A stretch of DNA of 62,672 nt from Phoronis australis (taxonomy: Eukaryota; Phoronida; Phoronidae), in the NCBI GenBank assembly GCA_002633005.1, contig NMRA01000786.1, positions 82,981-145,652 on the forward strand. The letters are read 5' to 3'. The notes under the pieces were generated by a model. The model had not been told where the DNA came from. It worked only from the letters and a program-made list of their open reading frames with translations, and did not search any database. The position numbers and the translations under genes are program-made. This document shows positions 46,776 to 58,969 of this stretch, piece after piece (positions within the stretch are counted from its first letter, which is position 1; every line of letters begins with the position of its first letter).

Positions 46776-49700
46776 TTAGTAACCAGGTCCCTCTGGACCC
46801 ATTGCAATGTATCCACAATCTACAGGAATGTCAGCGCCGTCAATGTACATGGCGTCCTTACTGCACAGGAACGCAATCACAGACGCCACGCCGGCGCTCT
46901 CTATAAATGCTCGTGGCGTCATGAGACAATTGCCAAACTCCTTCTCGTACTCACTGCCGCGTTGAAGTTTTCCATTTATCACCTATAAAAGAAATCAGCC
47001 TTCGTTAAAAGGGTAGTAAGTTTGCGTGGAACTCTTGCCCAAAGCACGCTTTCTTATCTGTTACTGCTCAAAGCCATACAAAAAACAGCTTTTGAATTAT
47101 TTCCCTTACCGTAGTTCAATTGATCTCAAATTGTTCCCCATTCAAAGTACATGTGATTTCTGGACTTGGAACGAACTATCACATCTTCATTTTTTGATAC
47201 GACTGAGTTTATGTCACAGCGACATTTTACTACTGTACGTAACCAACACCAGCATTTTGCCAGCCGACTAGAGCGACATTTTTCGTGAAAATGTCACAGC
47301 ATGTTCATTGCTGAGCGTGGTCTCGAGCGTCAACCAACTGTCAGTTGTTTGAAAATTACTAAAATCACTTCTCACCTGCGTAAGGAACAAGTTCAGACTA
47401 ATCTTACAGAGATACGGTTAAATCGAAGTTAGTTTCGTCGTCGGAAAGCAGATTTAAAGCCACTTTTGGAATTAGTGCCTTCGCTAAGAGATACAGTACA
47501 TATAAACGTCCAAAGAAAATGCTTAAGTGGTACAGAATTGCGTTCTGTAGGCTCAAATTTTTGCATTTGCGGCAAGACTATATGCAATGGAAGTAGTTTA
47601 TTTTCACCCCATCATTCATGACGTAATATGAGTTATAATCCATGAATTCTATCCCATAATTCAACATTACATCCTCACCAACCAATCTCTTCAGAGGTTC
47701 CCATTTTGCTAGGTCTCGAGCATACTCGCGAAACAATGGCCTTTCACTATCGTGATTTTGCGAGGTCTTGCGGGTTCTCAATTTTTTCGCAAGACAGTTG
47801 ATTTATGGAAAGAAGCCCGGCACATTTCCCTTTTTGTGATGTCATTCTCAGAAAGACCGTGATAGAGGGTCTTTCTCAATCGATTACAGACACGAGTTTG
47901 ACCACATGTATTCTGTTTGTGTACCAGTTGAGTGCTTTGGAAAGAGGCTACAGGACTACTTGAGAGCTCCAAAAATACATGTAAGCTTAAAACACGCGTT
48001 GCTGAACAGATGCTGCATGGTCTAAAGAGGTAACTGCATTTTATCGTATCTAGTTTTTAACTATCTAATTTTGCCTTCACACAAGTCATTAACGTCCATG
48101 TACCTACCAACATCTCACCTGACTCGGTGTCCACACTGCCCCTGGTGACACACTGTTGACCCGCACTCCGTGAGAGGACAAGTCCAATGCCATGCATTTT
48201 GTTAGCATCAATAGGGCTCCTTTACCAGCGCTATAACCGGCCTGGTGAAGAGCAGCACAATGGCCGCGGACACTCCCGACACTCACCACAGCACAATCGC
48301 TTTTGTCTACGAAAAGAGTTGTAAATGATTGTCACTCAACCTAAGGCTAACTACTTGTGTCGAAAAAATGAACATCACAGAAACCAGATTGGATGCCTGG
48401 TCTGCCGTCTGAAACAACCACACACGAGAACGCTTGCCAACCACTTTACATCAGACCGTCGGATCTGAATTACACCGTTATCTAGAACGTACGTACTTTT
48501 AAACGCAAGTTCTTATGTGCGCTCCCACCCCTGGCAGTGGCGGATTTACCGTGGGTTGAGAGGGTTTAAACCCCCTTTGGGACAGGATCAAAAAATAAAA
48601 ATTAAGAATCCAAAACATCTCCAGCAAAATGAAAACGGCACCGCCAGCGTGGGTAAACCTCAAGTAAACCACCTCGAAAAAATGATGGAAGATTCACCCT
48701 GAAAATATAATTTCTTTGCATTGTGATTTACTGTAATTACGAAAAGCAACGCATTTCAACTTTTCGTAACTCATAGGCAAGTCAATTGTGCGCGCGCATC
48801 CGTCAACTCTTATTTTACTCTAAAATATGTTTTGATTTGATTAGGGATTATACTGTGGTACCGCAACCCTGATATTCAGGTGAATCGACGTGCAACGTTT
48901 TTACCGCCTCTGCCATGCCTTGTCATGCCATTACACTCCACATGTTTGTAACTTGAATTTGACTGTTTTNCCAGCGTGGGTAAACCTCAAGTAAACCACC
49001 TCGAAAAAATGATCGGAGATTCACCCTGAAAATATAATTTCTTTGCATTGTGATTTACTGTAATCACGAAAAGCAACGCATTTCAACTCTTCGTAACTCA
49101 TCGGCAAGTCAATTGTGCGCGCGCATCCGTCGACTCTTATTTTACTCTAAAATATGTTTTGATTTGATTAGGGATTATACTGTGGTACCGCAACCCTGAT
49201 ATGAATCGACGTGCAACGTTTTTACCTCCTCTGTCATGCTTTGTCATGCTATTACACTCCACATGTTTGTAAGTTGAATTTGACTGTTTTATAATAAAGT
49301 TATGTTGCGCAATAATCATTTAGTGTACAGTGTACGCGTAATGTGTTTATTTTAAGAAACGATCAATTCCTTTTCCGAAGAATTGATTGGCCCTAGTATG
49401 GACCGTTGAGGCGGGTGCTGTGGTTTGGTAGCGAGTCCGTCTCAGGATACACCGTAGCAAGTTAGGCCTATTCAAGGAATCAACCCGGGGGAGGCACACA
49501 CATTGGCAAGGTGACTGCCTCCTAATGATCCCTGGTTCCAACCTCAGCAATGACAGTCTTCTTAACCGAAATAAGCACCAATGCCGTCTTCTACTGTATA
49601 ATGGGAATTTTCGCAAAAAGGCCCACTCAATGAAACGCCCATGCCTATGTGCGTTCATTTGGTGTTACAACTTCGAGTTTCAAGTGCTCAGACGCTGGGA

Positions 49701-50752
49701 TGTATATTCGGAAAATTGCAAGATATGCAAATTACTCCTGGGATACATCGTCTTTGACAAAAGCGCAATGTTTGAAGTAGTCCATGGTGAATGAATTAAA
49801 TATAGATGCGCTTGTAACTCTTTTGAAAGGACTTGACAACCTCAGTTGGCTCAGTGCCAAGCTGCAAAACGAGATACTGATGTAGCGGCTTATAAGCTCA
49901 TTGACACAGCAGTTGACGAAGTGCAGGCATTGAAAATATACCTTTCATAAAAGGAAACCCGGCTTGTACCACGTTGAACACTCCAATAACGTTAACGTCC
50001 AATACTTTCTTGAACATTTCCGTTGACAATTCAAAGCAAGCTGGAAAGACAAATACCGTTTACGCAATTTGCCTGTAAATATTGATAACATTAGTCAAAT
50101 TACAACTTCCATTGCATTAGGAGAGGAGGTCCGTTAATATACATGTAAAAAGTAAAAAAAAAAAATTCAAAAGAGAAAAAACACAAGAAACTGCAACATT
50201 TGATTCCATATCATTCGCTATGGTGTGCAGTTTAATTACATGTGAATGCTACCAAGAAGACATTAGCAATGTCTTTCTGATATTTTTTACGTCTCGGTTG
50301 TATTCTGTGACTCTTATTTGTTTCAAACGTTACTTGCACGTACAGTACGACGAGAGAGGATTCCGCTATTCACCACACAAATGCTGCATCAGTGAAAGCT
50401 ATTACGCTTAAATTCTAATTCGAGCCCCCCGAGCCCCTCCCCCCTTGGGTGCACCCGCGCGTGTGTTTATGTATTTATGTCTATATTTATTTACCTATTT
50501 AGTAACTGATTTACTTATGTACTCCTGATTTTCTTTTGTCTTTCATCGGTTTTCATTTTGTTTGTCGTCCTTTTTTACTGACCATAATGGAAATAAGTCT
50601 TTGACTTTTTGTTTTCCATATCTTCCACTTGTACTTCTATTTTTTGTCTTGTGCTTTCATGTTACTGTTTTTTATCTCTGTACTCCTTGTGTGATTCTAA
50701 TAAATCATCATCATCATCATCCTCATCATCATCATCTTCATCATCCTCATCC

Positions 50753-50804
<52 letters not shown>

Positions 50805-51776
50805 TATTGTTATTATGTTGACACTTAAGACTGCCCTCCTTTAAATGAGCAATAAACAGATAAAAACTATACCGTACGTATATGTGCACTGTCCGGATAC
50901 ACAGCACAGCTCACAATAAAATGGATCATCCCGCCATTGTCGTCTGCCACTCTTGTCATCGCTTTCACGCACTGGTCTTTCTCTGCCACGTCAACTTCGT
51001 AAAACCTCGCTTTCATTCCTTGGGAAGCCATTTTTGTTTCCAGGCTTGTGCCCTCAGCTCTGTTGATGTCGAATATTGCTACCGATGCCCCATCGTTGCT
51101 GAAAAAGATGTCAGTGCCATAAAGTGAATAGAGTTAGGCGTAATACGCTTTTTGAAATATTAGGTATTCGGAAAAATCGTCTGTATGTCATTTAGAAAAT
51201 TGTGAAAAAATACAATTGTAATGATAATTATTATATGGCATGAATTAAGCCTGTTTGCCCGGGATTTGGTGTGATTTTGTATTCGCTTCGATTACAGTTT
51301 CGCAGCAAACAGATCGCACTTCCATCATTAAGCCATGTTGGCATCACAACTTTGCATTAAAATATTAACGGATATCTCGAACAAAAGTCTTAATGGACCC
51401 ATAGCAATATTTGAGGCGGAACGTGTCCTAAAATATAAAAACATTCCGGGCTCCGACGGTTTCACTACTTTCAGAAAATATATCCCTTTAATGTTTCTCG
51501 ATGACGCACTGTAGTAATGTTAGTATTTTTACTACGCTAGGCCTACTACTACTACTACCTAGCAATGTAGACCTACTGCCTGCTAAATCTGCTGACCCAC
51601 CTAGCAGTATAGGCACTGTCATTGGACGCTTACCAAAACCGTTCAACAGTAGCTCGCCCAATGCCTTGGGCGCCTCCAGTTACTACGACAACTTTCCCTT
51701 GAAATCGTCCCTTGGTTAAGGGCGCATCCAGGTCGGGTTGTTTGAATTTAGCATCATATTCCCTTGCAGCTTCCAT
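46776..51776 (-). CDS. SDR gene A: short-chain dehydrogenase/reductase, spliced
   Basis: Exons on the minus strand: 51776-51634, 51098-50903, 50040-49942, 48306-48119 and 46982-46776, each with GT/AG borders. Phases agree except between exons 2 and 3, where one small exon (about 22 nt) seems missing. The protein shows the Rossmann VVVVTGGAQGIGRA, VAIFDIN (Asp after strand 2, favouring NAD), IHFIVSCA at the NNAG position, VLDVNVIG, SVGSVRG, catalytic YSAGK, GVRVNSVSPGAVWT, and a C-terminal IPVDCGYIAMGPEGPGY. Total is about 284 residues, normal for classical SDRs. The substrate cannot be told. Likely cytosolic, as no signal is seen. It is the first of three tandem copies. Intron 3 holds a duplicated, N-joined block (48644-49290). 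Confidence 0.88.
48535..48600. mobile_element. One end of a CAGTGGCGGAT-family MITE
   Basis: CAGTGGCGGATTTACC matches the family terminus seen at 45030 and 52115. The opposite end was not found, so the copy is truncated. It lies in intron 3 of SDR gene A. Confidence 0.4.
48644..49290 (+). repeat. 320-bp block present twice around a single N
   Basis: 48644-48969 and 48971-49290 are about 96 percent alike and collinear from CCAGCGTGGGTAAACC to GACTGTTTT. They differ by a dozen or so substitutions and one 6-bp indel. They are separated only by an N at 48970. The most likely explanation is two alleles joined by the assembler, not a biological tandem repeat. Confidence 0.85.
50450..50816 (+). repeat. 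ATC/TCA microsatellite with possible LINE 3' tail
   Basis: From 50703 about 35 imperfect ATC triplets run to 50816. The preceding T-rich sequence ends CTAATAAATCATC, the configuration of CR1/L2-like LINE tails, so the tract may mark an old LINE insertion in intron 2 of SDR gene A. Long His or Ser runs in translation are artefacts of this tract. Confidence 0.65.
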
Positions 51777-52114
51777 AACTTCTGTCTTGTGTCAGTATTG
51801 TTTCAACATCCCTATCTACGTGTACATTGCTGTTTGATATTTTCCTCAGGTTAATCTTAAATACACAGTACAGAAGGTCAGGCCCTGTATACGGGCCCAT
51901 GAAATCATATCACCGAGAAGAGCCTTTGCCACTGTCTAAAAGCCCCATACTCCGTAAAAACGTACCTCTCAAGGACAACGAATCCTTACCACGGAAATTA
52001 AATTATAACCAAACCCACGTAGGATATACAGGCTTACCACGAACAGATTTAGCTGTGTTAATTGCTGTCTCGAGGATTAAAGTCAAATTGGCATCGCTCT
52101 TATTTCGTTCAATT
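51777..52114. other. Upstream flank of SDR gene A
   Basis: Non-coding. It contains the promoter-proximal region of gene A, but no TATA or initiator is distinguishable. Confidence 0.4.
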
Positions 52115-52475
52115 CAGTGGCGCATCCAGGGGGCAACTATTTATCTCGGGGAATCGCGGAAAGTACGACTGCGCGGCCACACCCAGCCTAAAATGTAGGG
52201 GGGCTCGAATTTCTGAGAATGTTCACGACTAAAATAAAAAACGGGTAACCGGTTGCGACGGCAGCGGCCTGCCGCTTGCAATAGGAACTGCCAGTCCCCC
52301 CACGCACACACGCACACACAAACTGAAACTGCACACTTTGTTAAGACTTGTTTCAGTCGCATGTTAATTACCGGGGTTAGTTAATGAACTCAATATGTCC
52401 TCACCTCTGACTGTTTTATTTTTTCCTGCAGCCACTATGAAGGGGGGGCCTGCAAGCACCCTAAATCCGCCTATG
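52115..52475. mobile_element. 361-bp MITE, CAGTGGCGGAT family, copy 3
   Basis: Termini CAGTGGCGCATCCAGGGGG and CCCTAAATCCGCCTATG. CAATT lies on both sides (52110-52114 and 52476-52480), a 5-bp target duplication as in copy 2. The interior contains a CACACA tract and no ORF. Confidence 0.8.
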
Positions 52476-53050
52476 CAATTAACTTAAATGACAGACATCA
52501 AGACAAATAACACGATGACAAGTAATAATTCTACGCGTCGTTGTAGTCGTGGGGCCTGAGAGGTATCGGGGTGCCGTTCTGAGATCCGTACTGTTACACT
52601 GTGATTTGCACACTAGAAACTGTGTCGTACATAATTGGTGACGAGTGTGGTTGGAGTTTAGATGCCGTGATACGGATGCAACCCGTAATTAGAGTTTGTT
52701 TCCTCCGCCTGAAGATAGAGTTCATGCCACCTGCATGTTGGGGCGTGTTGTCTGGGTACGTAGGCTACAAAGTGTCTGAAAAAACCTGTAGGTCTCCAGC
52801 GTTGCTTCAATGGAGCCATATCTGTGTTCATTCTACACCAAAATAGTTCGTCCGATCATAAAACAACCGCAATTTCATATACATGTATGTACAAACCGGT
52901 ATACAAAACAATTGTCCCAGCTCCATCATTTAGTCTCCACTCCTGTGACGGGAATTTTTGTGTATTTTTCTAATATTTAAGCGCGTTTGGCCGGGTATCC
53001 TGGTCAGACATGAGCGTGTTTCCCTTACATGTTTATAATGTGACAGGTCA

Positions 53051-53151
53051 TGTCGTGATATATATTGTCGCACTCGACACCTGTTATCGTCCGCACGACA
53101 ATGCTTAGCGACATTTAAGGCATATATTGTCGCACAAGACATATAATGTCG
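53051..53151. repeat. Cluster of seven TGTCG/CGACA pentamers
   Basis: The pentamer or its complement occurs at 53051, 53066, 53075, 53096, 53109, 53128 and 53147, including two copies of TATATTGTCGCAC. It lies between SDR genes A and B. Could be a decayed tandem repeat or a binding-site cluster. Confidence 0.6.
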
Positions 53152-53689
53152 CCCCCATGGGGGTTGAGTCAAAAAAAAAACGCATGGGCGGATTTTTGTG
53201 GCGAATACTTTCGCCAAAATTCCCGCAATTCTTTGGGGAGTCTACTAGTCTATTTTGTTTCGAAGCTCACATTACTGAGTGAAATTCGAACCTGACACAG
53301 CTAAGAATACCAAACTCACACTTCCCACTGGAAACTTGAGGCTACGGCAATTTCTAAGTTATTCCATAAGACGCCGGAAGCCTTCCGGGACTCCTCGGAG
53401 GTGAACTTTATCTGCGCACGTGCGACCTTCAGTCATACGACCAATCATTCTCCAGCGTGAAAGCTTGCTGTATAATTGAAATTTGCAAACGAGCAGATAA
53501 CGTTCATCTTCAAGGAAAAATTTGGGGCTGCGAAGATATCAGAGTTGTTCCTGATAATGGAATCCTAGTTTATGTTTGCATAATTTCCTGAACGATATGT
53601 AAAGACAATTTCACATACTTTGTGACGTTATATTCTTTATTCTTGCGTTCACTCGTCTTGGCCTAATTAAATTATATTGCCACTTAAGA

Positions 53690-53885
53690 ATCAAACGTAG
53701 TCCTTTTTCATCGATTATGAACAAACAGAGCATTTTATTCACAGCGTAATATTTAAATTGCAAGTGCATGTCCTGATTGCATCTTTACACTCGTTTTCAT
53801 GTCCACAATTCTCGTCAGCACACGAACATGCACAAGGTCTTTCTGGCGAGATTTAAGACAAAACGTATTTGCTAGGTGTCATGCC
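53690..53885 (-). other. 3' flank of SDR gene B, conserved with gene C
   Basis: Similar along its length to 60800-60995, sharing GTAGTCCTTTTT, CATCTTTACACTCGTTT and AAGACAAAACGTATTTGCT. A TTTATT at 53736-53741 (AATAAA on the minus strand) is at the matching place in both, so it is the likely polyadenylation signal. Confidence 0.65.
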
Positions 53886-54234
53886 ATATGAAGTCGTACG
53901 GAGGTCGGAGGGTATTGTTTAACTTGCGACATCCATGACCAGCGTAAGCGCGTCGTTTGGTTGTCGCCTCTGGGACACTACCATTGTTTTCCTTTGTTTC
54001 ATCTTTATTGGATATGCATGTAACAATACGGGTATCATGGCTATTGTACCTTGGGCTCACATCTCCAGTTACGGATAAATGGTTGCCATTATCTTTGATA
54101 ATACAGAAAAACAAAGTGAACATGGGATACCCCAATGTACCGATCTCTATACGACCAGCTTGCGACCTGGTTTGAACACGTCACACAGGCACTTAGCGGC
54201 TCGTTACATCCATCTTATTTCGAAGCACATCTTT

Positions 54235-57200
54235 CTACTGCCCGGGCCCTTCGGGTCCCATCGCCGTGTATCCACAATCCACAGGGATGTCAGCACCATC
54301 GATGTACATGGCGTCTTTACTACATAAGAAAGTTATCACTGACGCAACGCCAGCAGCTTTGATCAACACACGTGGAGTCATAAGGTTTTTGCAAAATGGG
54401 TCGTTCGTCTAGAAAAGAAAAAATTTTCCTATAGTATCTCTTGGCTTGTTTAGCACATACTATGGCATTCACGAGAAATTTCACTATGTGTATTTTTTAA
54501 CAAAACTGAAGATTACAAACATTTCAAATCTGGTCTGCACTCCGCTTAATGGCCACATCACGTGACCCACTGAGCATAAGTCCGAAAAGAATTCTGCCCC
54601 CGACTGGGACTCTAACTCAGGACCTTCTACTATCCGTGTAGACACTTACATGTAAGCCGCTGAGCCACCGGGACTACCGGTCAAACACAATCATCCAATC
54701 AGACTTAGGAGTGGGCATCCCCTCATAAAATCGTGAGTGTAATTGTATATGCAAATCTTAAAGCGGTGTGGAATTATGGAACACAAACATTTTAAAATGT
54801 GTGTTCAATGTTTTCTTTAATATTTACATATGCATGTACATTTAAAACTGAAGATTAATGTGTGTTTCCATCTGTTATTAGTTAACATTGTACATTTTTG
54901 ATCTATTTTTAATATTTCCAACAAAGTTACCAGCCTTTGAACAATTGTGTTAACATTACCAAACCAATTCGCACTTTCCATGTGCCCATTCGGCTTTGTT
55001 TTCGCATTTTCAAAGACAAATACTGAAACTTTTATAGATATTTTCATACTTTTTCAATTGGCACCAGGTTGTGAACACGAACAGAGACTTTCGTCGCATG
55101 CACTTATTTCCGTTACCTACCTTTTTTACCGATAGGACTAACCCCCGTGTTCTTGATGCGAGCCGGCGAAAACAAAGATAACAACATTTAAATTTCCAAA
55201 ACTGGAGCAATCCTATCAAGCCGAAGCTGCTAGTTTCAACCCGGGTCAAGTTAACAGTGCCTCGATAACTCTTCCGTTGACTTTAACAGGGGTCAGCATG
55301 CTCATTTTCTGACCCCAAAATATGACAGTGACAGATGCAGATCCTTGTTGTTACAAGTATGAGTACTTAGGACCGATAACGGAGGATTTTCTCTCAAACA
55401 CAGATACCAAAACAACAGTTTTTTCAAGGATGGCGCTGCATTCGGTTTTAAAACTTGGGTCTCAATTACAAATCTTCTTAGTCACACAGCATTCATTATT
55501 GCCTAGGTTCATGTATTCTGATGTCTATGAATAATGCAATTTCCCAATTGTGTAGTGTTCTTACCCGAAATGTCGTCCACACCGCCCCTGGAGACACAGT
55601 ATTAACCCTCACTCCGTGTGAGGACAGGTCAAGTGCCATACATTTGCTCAGCATCATGACAGCCCCCTTAGCAGCGCTGTAGCCGGACATGTTAATTCTC
55701 GCGCAGTGATTGTAGACACTGCCCATGTTCACCACTGCACACTCGGTTCCATCTGCGAAACGACCGAGAAGAAGACTCAATCACAACATTACGACAGAAT
55801 GTTCTAATTAATTGGTGAATTTCATTTCAATTCCCAATTCAATATACAAGTAGTGCAAGATTCGCCAATTGCAAACTTAACAATGACACAGTCAAGAGCG
55901 GAAGTCAGCTGTGCAATAACTCTTGCCATGCACAACAAGCCCATCGACGCTGAATTCATTCGGACATCCCGAATCCAACTCTCCTCTCTAGCAGAGGTAC
56001 CTGTAGGTACATGTAGTTGTACATGTAGTTCACGAGTAGTCTAGTTTTAGAAAGGTAGTACAGTTAGAACTTTTTTGAGCAGAGTCGGACTGATTGATTG
56101 GTTGTTTGGATGGTTATATTGAGCAATCAATTTTAGATATAAATGAATGACAGTAAGGAAAAGACATGATAAGAAAGAAAACAAACAACTATGAACGATT
56201 TATCGCTCCTCACTAACCCAACTTTTCAATGTTTGAAGACCTCAAACCACGAAAGCTATGATTGTAACAAAGAATAAGGCCGTCCAGAATTACACAACGA
56301 TGGAACTCGGAGGTACATGTATATGATAGAAAGTGCGTTGTTTTCACGGGCCTCGACATTTTCACAGGTCATGTCGGAAGCTGTCGATGTGTGTGTTCTC
56401 CGGATTTAAACCCTTTAAGAGTACATTGTAGGTCTGTTGGAAAGGAAAGGTGTCAGAGAGGGGATTCTTATCGGTTCAAGATTAACCCGACGGACTTGCT
56501 TTTTCCAATTGCCGCGCATTTCCTTATCTTTTGTTAATGTCGGGAAAGCGAAGATCGTGACACCGTGCATCCACACATGGTTTGTCAAGTTTTACTACAC
56601 GTATATCTCCCGTCGAAGTTGCAACTCACAGCAAGTGCAGCAGCATCACTTCGTTGGCATTGGATGGACGAGTAGATTAATGCAGTTCAGAAAGACTTGT
56701 AAAGAATACCACAACAAAATGAACGTGTGAAACTCGAATGGCACGAAACAAGAAAGTGCTTGGTGGATACTGCGGCATGTTTGTAAATACAGTGAGATTC
56801 GAATTTCGATGGGTAAGCCGAGACCGGTCATGTTGAATAAGTCCTCGAATGATTTGAGGGTCTACCTTTCATGAAGGGAAAGCAGGCTTGAACTATGTTG
56901 GATACACCAATAACGTTGACCTCCATCGTCTTCTTGAAAATTTCAGTCGGCAATTCTGTGAAGGCTGCAAAGCAAAACGTCACTTAATTGCTGCTGTGTC
57001 ATTGCAACATTTCCCACATTGTCACCGTAGAGCGAGCATGCAGGCTACCCACGTGTAAAAACACCACACTCGAACCAGAAATCGTTAAGTATTGAAAAAC
57101 CATCCAACAAACTCGTTTTGCGCATCACATTTTAACTCGCACATCATGATAAAAAGTTTGCCATTAGAAATCATGTGCTGGGTCGTGGGAAGTCGGGGGG

Positions 57201-58965
57201 CCAGGGGGGCACGTGCACCCTAAAATTTTTGCAGGCAGCATCTGGGTTAAACCTTGGCAACCGACATAGGCGTGGGACCGTGGACAGTTGAGAAAAGAAA
57301 GACTGCGAATGAGGATATAAGAGAGAAAATTCAAGAGAACATTTCACAACATACATGTACATGTAGTATAGAGCAAGGTTTACCCCTTGAGGGCCCCCGA
57401 CAGGATATCGCTGGTAAGCCGGGTCTCCGTCACTCTTTTCCAAGATTAATGGGGCTTCAAACTTCCGCTCAATTTGTCTATAAACTCTGCTCATTATTTT
57501 CAAAATCGACAGTATTGCAAGACAATTTTCACTCAATGTAAAGTTGAGGCAAGATGTTTTTTGGTCAGTCATCAAGATTTAGGCTACTCCTTAGTTGTAT
57601 GTTCAAAAAGTTACATAAAGCTGCAAGGTGCTGTATGGTAGTAAGATGGTCACAATTAGCTAGGAATTATCTAGCACAAGGCCGTCCAATTTGAGCAAAT
57701 GCCATATAATTATTTACAGTATGCTTTCAATTTGTTTTGTAAGTTACTTATTTTCGTTGCTGAAAACATGCTATTTTGGAGACTGCTAATATGACCAACT
57801 GCGGCCTAGTGCTCCAGTGCCAAAATTAGGGGTCACTGGGTGCACAACATTTGGCATTTAGATTTTTTTAGTAGGATACTCATCCATGTACAAAAAATGC
57901 AGTTGTTTTGAATTTTGACGCATAGACTGAATATTGAAAATTTATTCAGTGGTTTTCATATAGACCACCTTTTAATATTCTCTTAACGGGCCCATACATT
58001 AGCAAATTTGTTGCGCAAAAGATTCACAGTCTGTAAGTTTCAACGTTTTTGACATCAAGATGACAGGTGACATCGATAGGCTTACACTTAATAGCAATAA
58101 GCGAAAACGTACGGATAAATATGCTTTCGAAAGTCACCGCGCAGGTCACAAGAAAGTGGATCACGCCACCATTGTAGTCTGCGAACCTTTTCGCCGACTC
58201 CACGCACTGGTTTTCGTTCGTAACGTCAACTTCGTAAAATCTTGCTTTCATACCCAGTGACGTCAATTTTTCTTCCAAAGCTTTCCCCAGGCTGTTGTTC
58301 AGGTCGAATATCGCAACAGATGCGCCATCATTACTGAAAATGATTTGTGTGTCAATGGTTTACTCAACTGAGGTCTTCAATAGCTTGCGTGCACCAAGGG
58401 GAGAGGGGCTCAAACGAGCCCCCGTGGGTAAAAAAGTCTGCCTTAGAGAAACAAAAAGCCCGAGAAAACGAGACAAAAGTTCACTAAAAAGGTGCAAATT
58501 CACAACTCATAGCTCTGACGTGGTACCCAGTTTTTTGTTAGTACGTGTAAAAGATCCACACTGTCAAACATTCGAGCTCTCCTATATTTTAGGCAGGGTG
58601 CACGCATAAATACAAATGTAGATCAGGTATTACAAGGTTAACGGAGACTGAACTGTTGGAAGTACCATGAGAAATAGCCAGGAAAGTCACTCGGCTATAT
58701 AAGAGTAAATTAACATGACTCCAATCGTTTGCCATGTACAACTGAATTATGCATTAATTGTGTGTCGACACTACACTGTTCAGATTGCTCTCGGCTGCAG
58801 TCAACTAGCCGACACTCACCAAAATCGTTCCACAACCTCTCGTCCAATACCCCGGGCGCCGCCAGTTACTACAGCAACTTTACCGCAAAACCGTCCCTTA
58901 GTCAAGGGTGCATCCAAGTCGGGCTGCTCGCAATTAGCATCGTACTTTCTTATCGCAGAATCCAT
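54235..58965 (-). CDS. SDR gene B: short-chain dehydrogenase/reductase, spliced
   Basis: Exons: 58965-58820, 58333-58138, 56964-56866, 55752-55565 and 54408-54235, GT/AG borders. Exons 2, 3 and 4 have exactly the lengths of gene A (196, 99, 188), and the same phase mismatch between exons 2 and 3 again implies one missed small exon. Motifs: VAVVTGGARGIGRE, VAIFDLN, IHFLVTCA, MEVNVIG, NMGSV, GYSAAK, GVRVNTVSPGAVWT, and IPVDCGYTAMGPEGPGQ at the end. The last exon is 11 codons shorter than in A and C and starts TNDPFCKN, altering the loop before the conserved LMTPR. About 274 residues. Classical NAD-type SDR, substrate unknown. Confidence 0.88.
54525..54690 (-). repeat. tRNA-derived SINE
   Basis: The minus strand has an RNA polymerase III A box (TGGCTCAGCGG at 54667-54657). 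About 39 bases farther is a B box (GAGTTAGAGTCC, near 54618-54607) at tRNA-like spacing, inside a CCCGGTGGCTCAGCGG head and a GAGTCCCAGTCGGGG arm. A non-tRNA tail follows. It lies in intron 4 of SDR gene B. Too imperfect for a functional tRNA. Confidence 0.6.
55135..55320. repeat. Intron segment shared by SDR genes B and C
   Basis: Similar in order and orientation to about 61640-61850 (GAAAACAAAGATAA, TCAAGCCGAAG, GGGTCAAGTTA, GACCCCAAAA). This shows that B and C duplicated together with their last introns. Confidence 0.7.
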
Positions 58966-58969
58966 CAAG

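Noticed and set aside
48970-49290. Biological tandem duplication in SDR gene A intron
   Set aside because: The single N at the junction and allele-like divergence favour an assembly join.
49380-49560. Second tRNA-derived SINE
   Set aside because: A GGTTCCAACCTC block resembles a B box, but no convincing A box at the right spacing was seen.
50562-50907. Poly-His, poly-Ser and poly-Asp ORFs
   Set aside because: Translations of the ATC microsatellite in three frames.
54079-54362. Plus-strand ORFs of 75-82 codons
   Set aside because: Antisense of the last exon of SDR gene B; the same applies at 60942-61326 for gene C and 46770-46988 for gene A.
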